This document shows, in pieces, positions 6,275-12,375 of a DNA stretch of 14,382 nucleotides (position 1 is the first letter of the stretch; each line of letters opens with the position of its first letter). The notes beneath the pieces were generated by a model, which did not search any database, was not told where the DNA came from, and saw only the letters and a program-made list of their open reading frames with translations. Source of the stretch: Candidatus Hydrogenedentota bacterium (lineage in GTDB: Bacteria > Hydrogenedentota > Hydrogenedentia > Hydrogenedentales > JAGMZX01); the NCBI GenBank assembly GCA_029556545.1, contig JAKQEQ010000180.1:1-14382 (forward strand), in the 5' to 3' direction. Made by a program: the position numbers and the translations under genes.

Positions 6275-7267
6275 TCACCCTTCGGCGGCGGCTTCGAGCC
6301 GCCTGTCAAGAGCCGAAATTGCATGATATAGAACGTCCCCGACGGCCTGCAAACTCTCGGCGCAGACACGGTCGAGGGTGTCCGCCGCCGTGCGCCAGTA
6401 GCGGTCGTGTTCGAGGCGCGAGCCGCCGAAGCTGAAGTCGATTACACCCAGGCTCGGGACGCCGGCCTCGCGGAAGGGTGCGTGGTCGTCGCGGATTGCG
6501 TAGCCGCTTGCCGAAAACTGTTGGCGATAGCCCTGGTCCCGCGCCACGGCCCAGACCAAGTCGCGCAGCCACGGCGGGGCGGCGGGGTCGCGCGCGATCC
6601 CGAGGTAACAATCGCCGATGCGCGATACGGCGATTACCGCGTCGAACTGGACGATTTCGCCGCGCGTCTCGAGGTCGGCGACGAGCGCGCGGCTCCCGTA
6701 GAGCCCCGGTTTGCCCGCGGCATCGGGCCATTCGTGGCCGTCGCACCAGACAAGCCAGACGGACCGGCCTTCGCGCTCGGGGCCGATGACGCGGGCCATT
6801 TCGAGGAGCCACGCCGCGCCCGCGGCGCTGGAATTCGCGCCCAGGAACACGAAGTCGTCCGCGGGCATGGTGTCGTAGTGGGTGATTAGTGCGACGGCCC
6901 CGGGCTTTTGGCCACGCGAGACGGCCACGAGATTCGTCATCCGCAGGGGTCCCTGCGGCGTGTCCGCGTCGAAGGCGTGTTCCCGCACGGCGAATCCGGC
7001 GGCGCGCAGAGCCAGCATGAGCCGGTCCCGCGTTGCGGCAATCGCGTTCGAACCGGCCGGGCGCGGGCCGAGCGCGAGGAACCGTTCGAGGTTCGCGAAT
7101 ACGCGCCCGCCATCGAACGGACTCAGGGTCCGGACCAGGGTGACGCGCTCGGTTTCGTTTGGTCGCAGGCCGCGTTGCAGGGCAAGCGAGGCGAGATAGA
7201 GGGCCACGAACGTTAAGACGCCCAGCACCACAATGACCCTCAACGCTATTTCGCCGGATTCCCGCAT
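6275..7267 (-). CDS. M28 / glutaminyl-cyclase-like protein, membrane-anchored, with degenerate active site
   Basis: A 330-residue protein with one N-terminal hydrophobic helix (about 8-30) that would anchor or export it. The fold is that of M28 zinc peptidases and glutaminyl-peptide cyclotransferases: ALITHYDTMP (126-135), FVFLGANSSAAGAAWLLEMARV (139-160), VWLVWCDGHEW (170-180), GLYGSRAL (188-195) and IRDDHAPFREAGVP (258-271). By eye alignment, the first histidine (H130), one glutamate (E179) and the late histidine (H262) are kept. The bridging Asp of the usual GA-x-D motif is Ser146, the catalytic Glu of the usual DGEE is His178, a third-site Asp is Ser215, and the usual late WHT is WRT (R292). 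It may be inactive or may use altered chemistry. Start: ATG 7267 was preferred to GTG 7276; neither has a good SD. It is the first gene of the kinase operon. Confidence 0.75.
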   Translation of the reverse strand: MRESGEIALRVIVVLGVLTFVALYLASLALQRGLRPNETERVTLVRTLSPFDGGRVFANLERFLALGPRPAGSNAIAATRDRLMLALRAAGFAVREHAFDADTPQGPLRMTNLVAVSRGQKPGAVALITHYDTMPADDFVFLGANSSAAGAAWLLEMARVIGPEREGRSVWLVWCDGHEWPDAAGKPGLYGSRALVADLETRGEIVQFDAVIAVSRIGDCYLGIARDPAAPPWLRDLVWAVARDQGYRQQFSASGYAIRDDHAPFREAGVPSLGVIDFSFGGSRLEHDRYWRTAADTLDRVCAESLQAVGDVLYHAISALDRRLEAAAEG

Positions 7268-7286
7268 GCCGCACACCGCAAAATGT

Positions 7287-7316
7287 TTGACAAAACCCTC
7301 GAATAACGACTAGGCT
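7287..7316 (+). promoter_or_regulatory. Candidate sigma70 promoter of the aldolase-like gene
   Basis: TTGACA (7287-7292) is a perfect -35; TAGGCT (7311-7316) at 18-bp spacing is a weak -10. The predicted start near 7323 gives a leader of about 45 nt. The leader holds a direct repeat TATCACG at 7338-7344 and 7350-7356 (12-bp period), which could be an operator; that is speculative. The minus-strand operon must also start from this 100-bp gap, but I see no clear promoter for it. Confidence 0.4.
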
Positions 7317-7366
7317 ACGTGCTTTCCGTCAGTGCGTTATCACGAAGTGTATCACGGAGACTTGCT

Positions 7367-8323
7367 ATGTATCGCCCGCAAATCAAAGTAGTCGATTGCA
7401 CCATCCGCGACGGCGGCCTGATGAACAACTGGGAATTCCCCCGGGAGATGGTCCGCGACGTATTTCACAAGCTCGCCGAGGCGGGTGTGGACTACGTGGA
7501 GTTGGGCTATCGCGTGGACAAGAAGATGTTTCCGCCCGCGAACCACGGCGTCTGGCGCTATTGCGATGAGGCGGACGTGCGCGACGTGGCGTTCGCGTGC
7601 GACACGCGAATCTCGGTGATGTGCGACGTGGGCCGCACGGATTACGACGCTTTTCTGCCGCGCAGCGAGTCCATCATTCACACCATCCGGGTTGCGACCT
7701 ACGTGAAGGACATCGACAAGGCGATTCACCTGATCAACCACGTCAAGGCGCTCGGTTATGAGGTGACGTGCAACGTCATGGCCGTATCCACAAATCTCGA
7801 GCCGGACTTGGACGAGGCGCTGCGCCAACTGGCCGATACGAACGTGGACGTGGTCTACCTCGTGGACAGCTACGGCTATTTCTACTCCGAGCAGATTCAC
7901 TATCTGGCCGACAAGTACAAGAGGATTCTCAACGGCAAGGAACTCGGCATCCATTGCCACAATAACCAGCAGTTGGCGTTCGCGAACACGATCGAGGGCA
8001 TCATCAAGGGCATCAACTGGGTGGACGGGTCGATCTTCGGTATGGGCCGCGCGGCGGGCAACTGTCCCACCGAGATGCTCCTCGGTTTTCTGAAGAACCC
8101 CAAGTTCCGCCTCGCGCCCGTCCTCGAACTTATCGAGAAGTACTTCATCAGAATGAAAGACGAAAGCCGCTGGGGTTACGAAGTGCCGTACATGATCACC
8201 GGCATGCTCAACAAGCACCCGCGCACCGGCCTTGCCTTCGTGAAGGAAGTCATGGAAGGGACGCAACAGAAAAGCCTCGCCGACTTTTACAATATGCACA
8301 TGACCCCCGACGGCGTCGATTGA
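7367..8323 (+). CDS. DRE-TIM metallolyase, HMG-CoA-lyase-like / 4-hydroxy-2-oxovalerate-aldolase-like
   Basis: A 318-residue TIM-barrel aldolase of the pyruvate carboxyltransferase/HMGL superfamily, which makes or breaks carbon-carbon bonds next to a carboxylate using a divalent metal. Metal and catalytic marks are VVDCTIRDGG (8-17; Arg14, Asp15), GIHCHNNQQLAFAN (194-207; His196, His198) and GRAAGNCPTE (227-236; Asn232). The C-terminus contains a conserved-looking YMITGMLNKHPRTGLAF (275-291). It lacks the leucine-biosynthesis regulatory domain and the long C-terminal domain of bacterial DmpG, so it is a stand-alone catalytic barrel. Such proteins are often annotated only as 'aldolase catalytic domain-containing'. 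Start ATG 7367 has GGAG (7356-7359) at 7-nt spacing; a longer frame from 7319 has no such site. It is monocistronic, 26 bp from the converging glycosidase stop. Substrate unknown. Confidence 0.85.
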   Translation: MYRPQIKVVDCTIRDGGLMNNWEFPREMVRDVFHKLAEAGVDYVELGYRVDKKMFPPANHGVWRYCDEADVRDVAFACDTRISVMCDVGRTDYDAFLPRSESIIHTIRVATYVKDIDKAIHLINHVKALGYEVTCNVMAVSTNLEPDLDEALRQLADTNVDVVYLVDSYGYFYSEQIHYLADKYKRILNGKELGIHCHNNQQLAFANTIEGIIKGINWVDGSIFGMGRAAGNCPTEMLLGFLKNPKFRLAPVLELIEKYFIRMKDESRWGYEVPYMITGMLNKHPRTGLAFVKEVMEGTQQKSLADFYNMHMTPDGVD

Positions 8324-8349
8324 GGGGACGTAAACGCGCGCCTGTTTGC

Positions 8350-10113
8350 CTACTCAAGGATGGCGACGCCGAAGCTGCGGGGCGGGGCGGTGAATTGGGG
8401 GCGGTCGAGGGGTATTTCGGTTCCGGTGTCGCGGTCGCCGTGGATCGTGTCCTCGGTCAGGATTCGGACGCGCGCGGCGGTGAAGTTTTCGAGGCGCACC
8501 TCGAGCGTTCGGTCGGTCGTGTTCGCCCAGAAGAGCGTGTCGCGGACGCGCGCGGCGGTGAAGCCGTCCGGGTAGGTCGAGTCGCAGCGGCGGACGATGT
8601 CGCCCGCGTTGGGGTGCCGCGTGAACGTCGCCACCGCGTGGTACACGGGGCGGACGGGCCATTCGCCGCCGAAGTCCCACAGCCCGAAACGCATGGGGGC
8701 TTTTCCGCCGGGATAGTACATTTCGTGGACGCACCAGACGCTGAACCCGGCCACGCCCGCGTTCAGCCCGGCGATGAAGCAGGCCGCCGTCCGTAGCGCG
8801 TATTCGTACTCGCGCATCATGGGGTTTTTGTCCGGCGGCTCGGTGCGCGCGTCCTGCAGGCCGAATTCCGCGACGGCGAACGGCTTGGCGGGCGTGCGCG
8901 CGCGCAGGAGTTCGACGCGGTCTCCGAAGATGCGGTCCGCGAAGGGGACCTGGGGCGGGCTGAGGTAGAAATGGGACGCGAAGAGGTCCGCCAGCGCGAA
9001 GTACGCATCGTCGCCGACGCAGCGCTGGTACCAGGCCGAGCCGTGGCCGTCGTCGCTGCCGACGATGTTGACGGTGAGGCCGCGCCGCCGGCATTCAGCC
9101 TTCACGAGGCGGTGTATTTCGCGATAGCGGTCGAAGGTGTTGCCCGCGGGCGCATAGAAGAGGTTCGGTTCGTTCGTGAGTGTCCAGTCGCGGACGCAGG
9201 TGTAGCCCTTCGTGACGATGAGATGTTCGAGCAGCGCGCCAATCGCGCGCGCCAGTCGATCCGGGTCGGCGAAGGTATCCGGCATGGCCCACTCGACGCC
9301 GCAGATGGTGACGCGCGCGCCGATTTTCTGGTAGAGGTCGAGGGTGCGGTAGTGACTCCGCATGTTGTCGCTGTCCCACGTGAAGGTCGCGGCGTCGAGG
9401 TTGGGGTCCCAGTCGCGATACCAGAAGAACATGCGGACCCAGTCGGGTGCGAGCCACGCGATGCGTTCTTCGCGCAGGGCGATTGCGGCGTCGTCCGCGC
9501 CGCGCGCGGTGTTTTCCGCGTTGTAGAACCAGCCGTCGTCCTCGAAGCCGAAGCCGACCAGCGCGTCACAGACGGTCTCGTCGGTGACGCGAACCGTGAC
9601 GACGCCGTCCTCGGGCGGCTCGGCGGCCGCGCCGAGGTCGCGCAGCACCGGCTCGCGAAAGTACGCCGCGCCGCGGCCGTGCAACACCGGGATAAAGCGC
9701 ATGGTTGCGGCGTCGGGCGGCGCTTCGGCGCGCAGGACCAGCCGCGTCCATGGCAGGATTTCGCGGTTGCAGTACTCGTCGGAGTGGGCGATGCGCCGGT
9801 CGTCGGCGTCGTAGAAGCCTACCGAGAGTCCCGCGCCCGCGCCGTCGCGCAGGTTCTCTCCGAGGATGCGCACGGACGCCTCGAAGCGTTGACCCGGCGC
9901 GGCGGGGAAGCGCCGCACGGCCTGATGCCACGATACGGCCTGGTCCTCGCCGACGGTGATGCGGATGGCGCTTCCCGCGTCCGTCTGGACGAGGTCCACG
10001 CGCGCGTCCTCGGGCCAGCGGGCCCACGCGGCGAACGTGTCCGGCGTCAAGGTTTCCTCCAAGAGATTCACGGGCTGGGCGATCCAAAGCAACAGCGGCA
10101 ATAGGGCGATCAT
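8350..10113 (-). CDS. Secreted clan GH-A glycoside hydrolase with N-terminal carbohydrate-binding-like domain
   Basis: A 587-residue exported protein. Residues 1-13 are a short signal peptide (MIALLPLLLWIAQ); residues 20-160 form a beta-sandwich of the CBM4/9-like or galactose-binding type. A (beta/alpha)8 catalytic domain covers about 180-500, and a C-terminal beta domain (about 505-587) is typical of GH39/GH30/GH51-like enzymes. The likely acid/base is Glu315 in DWTLTNEPN and the likely nucleophile Glu416 in FAVAEFGLQD, the spacing expected for clan GH-A retaining enzymes. The CAZy family cannot be fixed by eye. The open frame extends to 10491, but the extra Arg/Pro-rich sequence is a shadow of the upstream gene. 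I chose ATG 10113 because it starts the signal peptide, has GGGGA at 6-nt spacing, and overlaps the upstream metallophosphoesterase stop by ATGA, implying translational coupling. Confidence 0.87.
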   Translation of the reverse strand: MIALLPLLLWIAQPVNLLEETLTPDTFAAWARWPEDARVDLVQTDAGSAIRITVGEDQAVSWHQAVRRFPAAPGQRFEASVRILGENLRDGAGAGLSVGFYDADDRRIAHSDEYCNREILPWTRLVLRAEAPPDAATMRFIPVLHGRGAAYFREPVLRDLGAAAEPPEDGVVTVRVTDETVCDALVGFGFEDDGWFYNAENTARGADDAAIALREERIAWLAPDWVRMFFWYRDWDPNLDAATFTWDSDNMRSHYRTLDLYQKIGARVTICGVEWAMPDTFADPDRLARAIGALLEHLIVTKGYTCVRDWTLTNEPNLFYAPAGNTFDRYREIHRLVKAECRRRGLTVNIVGSDDGHGSAWYQRCVGDDAYFALADLFASHFYLSPPQVPFADRIFGDRVELLRARTPAKPFAVAEFGLQDARTEPPDKNPMMREYEYALRTAACFIAGLNAGVAGFSVWCVHEMYYPGGKAPMRFGLWDFGGEWPVRPVYHAVATFTRHPNAGDIVRRCDSTYPDGFTAARVRDTLFWANTTDRTLEVRLENFTAARVRILTEDTIHGDRDTGTEIPLDRPQFTAPPRSFGVAILE

Positions 10114-11087
10114 AGCGTGTCCCCGCTCTCGACGCGGCGCAGGGTGAGCAGCGTCGCCTCCGGCGGGCAATTGTAGCGGACGGGCAGGTCCGTCGTGCCC
10201 AGCCCGATCGAGGTGTGCCCGAACATCTCGCCCAAACGCCACGGGCCCATCAGGCATTGCCGCGGCGCGCCGCGGGCGTTCGACTCGATGGCGCCGATGA
10301 ACGGAAACCGGACCTGGCCGCCGTGCGTATGCCCGCACAGGCACAGGGCGACGCCGTGCGCGCGGGCTTCGTAGACGACCTCGGGCGTGTGCGCCAATAG
10401 GATGCGGAAGGCGTCGTTGGGGGCGTGCCTCATGGCGTGGGGCACGCTGGCGCACTCGAAGTCGTGCGGGTCGTCCACGCCGCCTATCCACAGCGTTGCG
10501 TCGCCGACGGCGACGGCTTCGCCCGCGTTCACGAGCACGCGCACGCCCATGTCCTCGAGGCTGTCCCGGAGCACGCTCACGTCGTGGTTGCCGAGTACCG
10601 CGTAATTACCCTCGCGGATGGATACGCCCCGAAGAACGGTCGCCAGTTGCTCGAGCACGTGGTCCGAAGGCCCGAAATAGCCGAAACGAAAGTCGCCGGT
10701 CATGACGCACAGGTCCGCCGCGGCGCCGTCGAGGCAGGCGGCGGCGGTTTCCGCGAATTGCGGGGCGCGCTGTCGAAAATGGAAATCGGAGAGGTGCAGA
10801 ATGCGGAGGCCGTCGAGGGCTTCCGGGAGGCGTTCGATGGGCAAAGCGACGTGTTTCAAGACCGGGCGCATGGCGTTGCGTCGTCCGCGCGCGTACAGGC
10901 CGGACAGGCGGAGGGTGGTCTTGATCGCCCGGACCCACCAGGCTTTGCGCGCGCTGTGGAAGTCGTCTTCGTCGCCCTCGGTCATGCGATAGCGCCGCTC
11001 GAGTTCAAGCCGCTTGCGCCAGAACGCTTCGGGCGTCGCGTCGTCTTGCACGAGAACGGCGGCGGCCTGCGTCGAGAATTTGCCCAT
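10110..11087 (-). CDS. Metallophosphoesterase, YaeI/LpxG-like
   Basis: A 325-residue calcineurin-like phosphoesterase with a full dimetal set: LHLSDFHF (97-104; Asp101, His103), MTGDF (129-133; Asp132), VLGNHDV (164-170; Asn167, His168), LLAHTPE (230-236; His233) and CLCGHTHGGQ (249-258; His253, His255). The GGVDDPHDF and THGGQVRFP context is that of the YaeI/YkoQ group, some members of which hydrolyse UDP-2,3-diacylglucosamine in lipid A synthesis; that role here is inference. The first 80 residues are charged and helical with a basic stretch (KAWWVRAIKTTLRL, 48-61) that could lie on the membrane. The stop overlaps the glycosidase start by 4 bp. The SD before ATG 11087 is weak. The 185-bp gap upstream should hold the promoter; I see only a TACACT-like -10 there and nothing else. 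Confidence 0.92.
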   Translation of the reverse strand: MGKFSTQAAAVLVQDDATPEAFWRKRLELERRYRMTEGDEDDFHSARKAWWVRAIKTTLRLSGLYARGRRNAMRPVLKHVALPIERLPEALDGLRILHLSDFHFRQRAPQFAETAAACLDGAAADLCVMTGDFRFGYFGPSDHVLEQLATVLRGVSIREGNYAVLGNHDVSVLRDSLEDMGVRVLVNAGEAVAVGDATLWIGGVDDPHDFECASVPHAMRHAPNDAFRILLAHTPEVVYEARAHGVALCLCGHTHGGQVRFPFIGAIESNARGAPRQCLMGPWRLGEMFGHTSIGLGTTDLPVRYNCPPEATLLTLRRVESGDTL

Positions 11088-11272
11088 GCTTCAATGTTTC
11101 CGGGTGGATTGTGGACGTATGGCGATTCGCGGGCGAAGTGTACACGTTCGAAGCGGGCGGTCGCTACGCGGCGGCCCTCGCGCGGTCAACGTCCACGGCC
11201 AATACAAAGGCGCGGCCCGTGGCCCATAGGTCGCGGCCGCACCCGGTGAATACGCTTGTTCCCGCTCTTCGA

Positions 11273-12082
11273 TTAGCCGCCCAGCAGCCGCAGCGTCGAC
11301 TGCGGGGTCGCGTTGCTTTGGATGAGCGCGGCGAGACCGGCCCGCTGGAGCAACTGCCCGCGCGTCCGATCGATGACGCCGAGCGCAATATCGAGATCGC
11401 GGATGCGCGATTCCGCTTCGCGCGCGTTCTGCCCTTGCGTCTCCCGCTGGCGGATGGCGCTTTCGAAGCGATTCTGCTGCGCGCCGAGGCCCGCGCGGCT
11501 CTGGTCGATCCGGTTGAGCGCCGTATCGAGCGTGCCGAGCGCCGCCTGCGCGCCCGCCTGCGTGCCGAGGTCGAGACCGGCGATTCCGAGCGCGCCCGCC
11601 GTCGATTCCGGCAGATTGACCTGGATGCCGCCTTCCGTGCCCAGGCCGATGGTCGGCGTGCTCCCGTTCAGCAATTGTGTGCCGTTGAATTCCGTGTTCT
11701 CGCCGATGTCGCCAATCTGCTCGATCAGTTGCTGGGCTTCGGCGTTGATGGCCTGGCGGTCCGCGTCGCTGAGCGTGCCGTTCGACGCCTGGAGCGCCAA
11801 TTCGCGAAGCCGCTGCGTCGCCTCCTGCTGCACGGACAGCCCGCCTTCCGCCGTCTGCACGACGCTCACCCCGCTCTGCAGGTTGTTGATCTCGACCTGC
11901 GACTGCCGCGCCAGCGCGTTGAGCCGTTCCGCGATGGCGAGCCCCGCCGCGTCGTCCGCCGCGCGGTTGATGCGCAGGCCGGTCGAGAGCCGGCGGAGCG
12001 AGGTTTCGACCAGGCCGCTCGCATTGCGCGTCTGGCGGTCGGCGTTCAAGGCGGGAATATTCGAATTGATGCGCAATCCCAT
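11273..12082 (-). CDS. fliC/hag-like: Flagellin, minimal form
   Basis: A 269-residue flagellin subunit of the flagellar filament. The N-terminal D0/D1 part (1-140) has the standard pattern: LRINSNIPALNA, SLRRLSTGLRINRAADDAAGLAIAERL, QSGVSVVQTAEGGL, RLRELALQASNGTLSDADRQAI and EFNGTQLLNG. The C-terminal D1/D0 part (about 175-269) has ALNRIDQSRAGLGAQQNRFESA, SRIRDLDIAL and the terminal RLLGG. Only about 35 residues link the halves, so surface-exposed D2/D3 domains are absent. Start ATG 12082 has GGGAGG (12090-12095) at 7-nt spacing. No other flagellar gene, FliW or CsrA lies in the window, so this is a detached flagellin locus. No strong terminator was seen after the stop. Confidence 0.95.
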   Translation of the reverse strand: MGLRINSNIPALNADRQTRNASGLVETSLRRLSTGLRINRAADDAAGLAIAERLNALARQSQVEINNLQSGVSVVQTAEGGLSVQQEATQRLRELALQASNGTLSDADRQAINAEAQQLIEQIGDIGENTEFNGTQLLNGSTPTIGLGTEGGIQVNLPESTAGALGIAGLDLGTQAGAQAALGTLDTALNRIDQSRAGLGAQQNRFESAIRQRETQGQNAREAESRIRDLDIALGVIDRTRGQLLQRAGLAALIQSNATPQSTLRLLGG

Positions 12083-12093
12083 AGACTTGCCTC

Positions 12094-12127
12094 CCGCGCC
12101 CTCGGCGCGGCTGGTATTTGGACCAGC
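12094..12127 (-). promoter_or_regulatory. Two tandem hairpins in the flagellin leader, abutting the Shine-Dalgarno
   Basis: In the flagellin 5' leader (minus strand), a 6-bp stem GCTGGT/ACCAGC with a 6-nt loop (12110-12127) is followed at once by a 7-bp stem CCGCGCC/GGCGCGG with a 3-nt loop (12094-12110). The second stem's last two bases are the first two of the GGGAGG ribosome site (12090-12095). This could tune translation. Flagellin leaders are known CsrA targets in other bacteria, but no loop-presented CsrA motif is obvious here. Confidence 0.5.
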
Positions 12128-12143
12128 TATTGAACCTGCCTAC

Positions 12144-12152
12144 AATATAGCA
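12144..12152 (-). promoter_or_regulatory. Extended -10 promoter for flagellin
   Basis: On the minus strand TGCTATATT is an extended -10 (TGnTATAAT type, -10 hexamer 5 of 6), with no good -35 at the usual distance. The transcript would begin near 12137 with a leader of about 55 nt. A loose sigma28-like pattern (CAAAG ... GCGGAATT, about 12153-12178) overlaps upstream; flagellins often use sigma28, so the true sigma factor is open. Confidence 0.35.
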
Positions 12153-12182
12153 TAATTCCGCGAATTTTGCCCAGCTTTGATC

Positions 12183-12211
12183 TTGGCGTGGGCGGGGAAT
12201 TGGTGTATAGT
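12183..12211 (+). promoter_or_regulatory. Sigma70 promoter for the InlB-repeat surface protein
   Basis: TTGGCG (12183-12188, 4 of 6) and TATAGT (12206-12211, 5 of 6) are separated by exactly 17 bp. The predicted start near 12218 leaves a long leader of about 158 nt before ATG 12376. No known riboswitch consensus was recognised in that leader. Confidence 0.5.
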
Positions 12212-12280
12212 GAAATACAGCTTCACCGGTGCCGCGGCGAGAAGATTTCGGGCGGGGATCGGCGTGTTTCGGGAGAAGGC

Positions 12281-12349
12281 ATGACGACCGTGGCGCGGTG
12301 GGAAAGAAGTGCGATCAGCAGGGTATGGGCATCCCGCGGAGGTGAGTGA
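12281..12349 (+). CDS. Possible 22-residue leader peptide
   Basis: Inside the long leader, an ATG with GGAG (12272-12275) at 5-nt spacing opens a 22-codon frame, rich in Arg and with two Trp, ending in TGA at 12347-12349. That stop lies in the loop of a 7-bp hairpin (12335-12341 with 12350-12356), and the main gene starts 26 bases further on. The layout resembles translation-dependent leader control, but a frame this short can occur by chance. Confidence 0.25.
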   Translation: MTTVARWERSAISRVWASRGGE

Positions 12350-12356
12350 CTCCGTG
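12335..12356 (+). promoter_or_regulatory. Leader hairpin upstream of the repeat-protein ribosome site
   Basis: CGCGGAG pairs with CTCCGTG (one G-U pair) around an 8-nt loop. It stands 7 bases before the GGGAGG (12364-12369) of the main gene and encloses the stop codon of the short leader frame. It is not followed by a T run, so it is not a terminator. Confidence 0.35.
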
Positions 12357-12375
12357 GTTGCCCGGGAGGCGTGTC

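Noticed and set aside
8971-10104. 377-residue plus-strand open frame
   Set aside because: Antisense to the glycosidase and without motifs or a convincing ribosome site.
10114-10491. 126-codon N-terminal extension of the glycosidase frame
   Set aside because: Arg/Pro/His-rich shadow of the phosphoesterase; the signal peptide, SD and ATGA overlap fix the start at 10113.
11111-12133. 340-residue plus-strand open frame
   Set aside because: Antisense to the flagellin, which is unmistakable on the other strand.
12218-12375. Possible known riboswitch (cyclic di-GMP, cobalamin, TPP, glycine) in the long leader
   Set aside because: None of the consensus core sequences I could recall is present.
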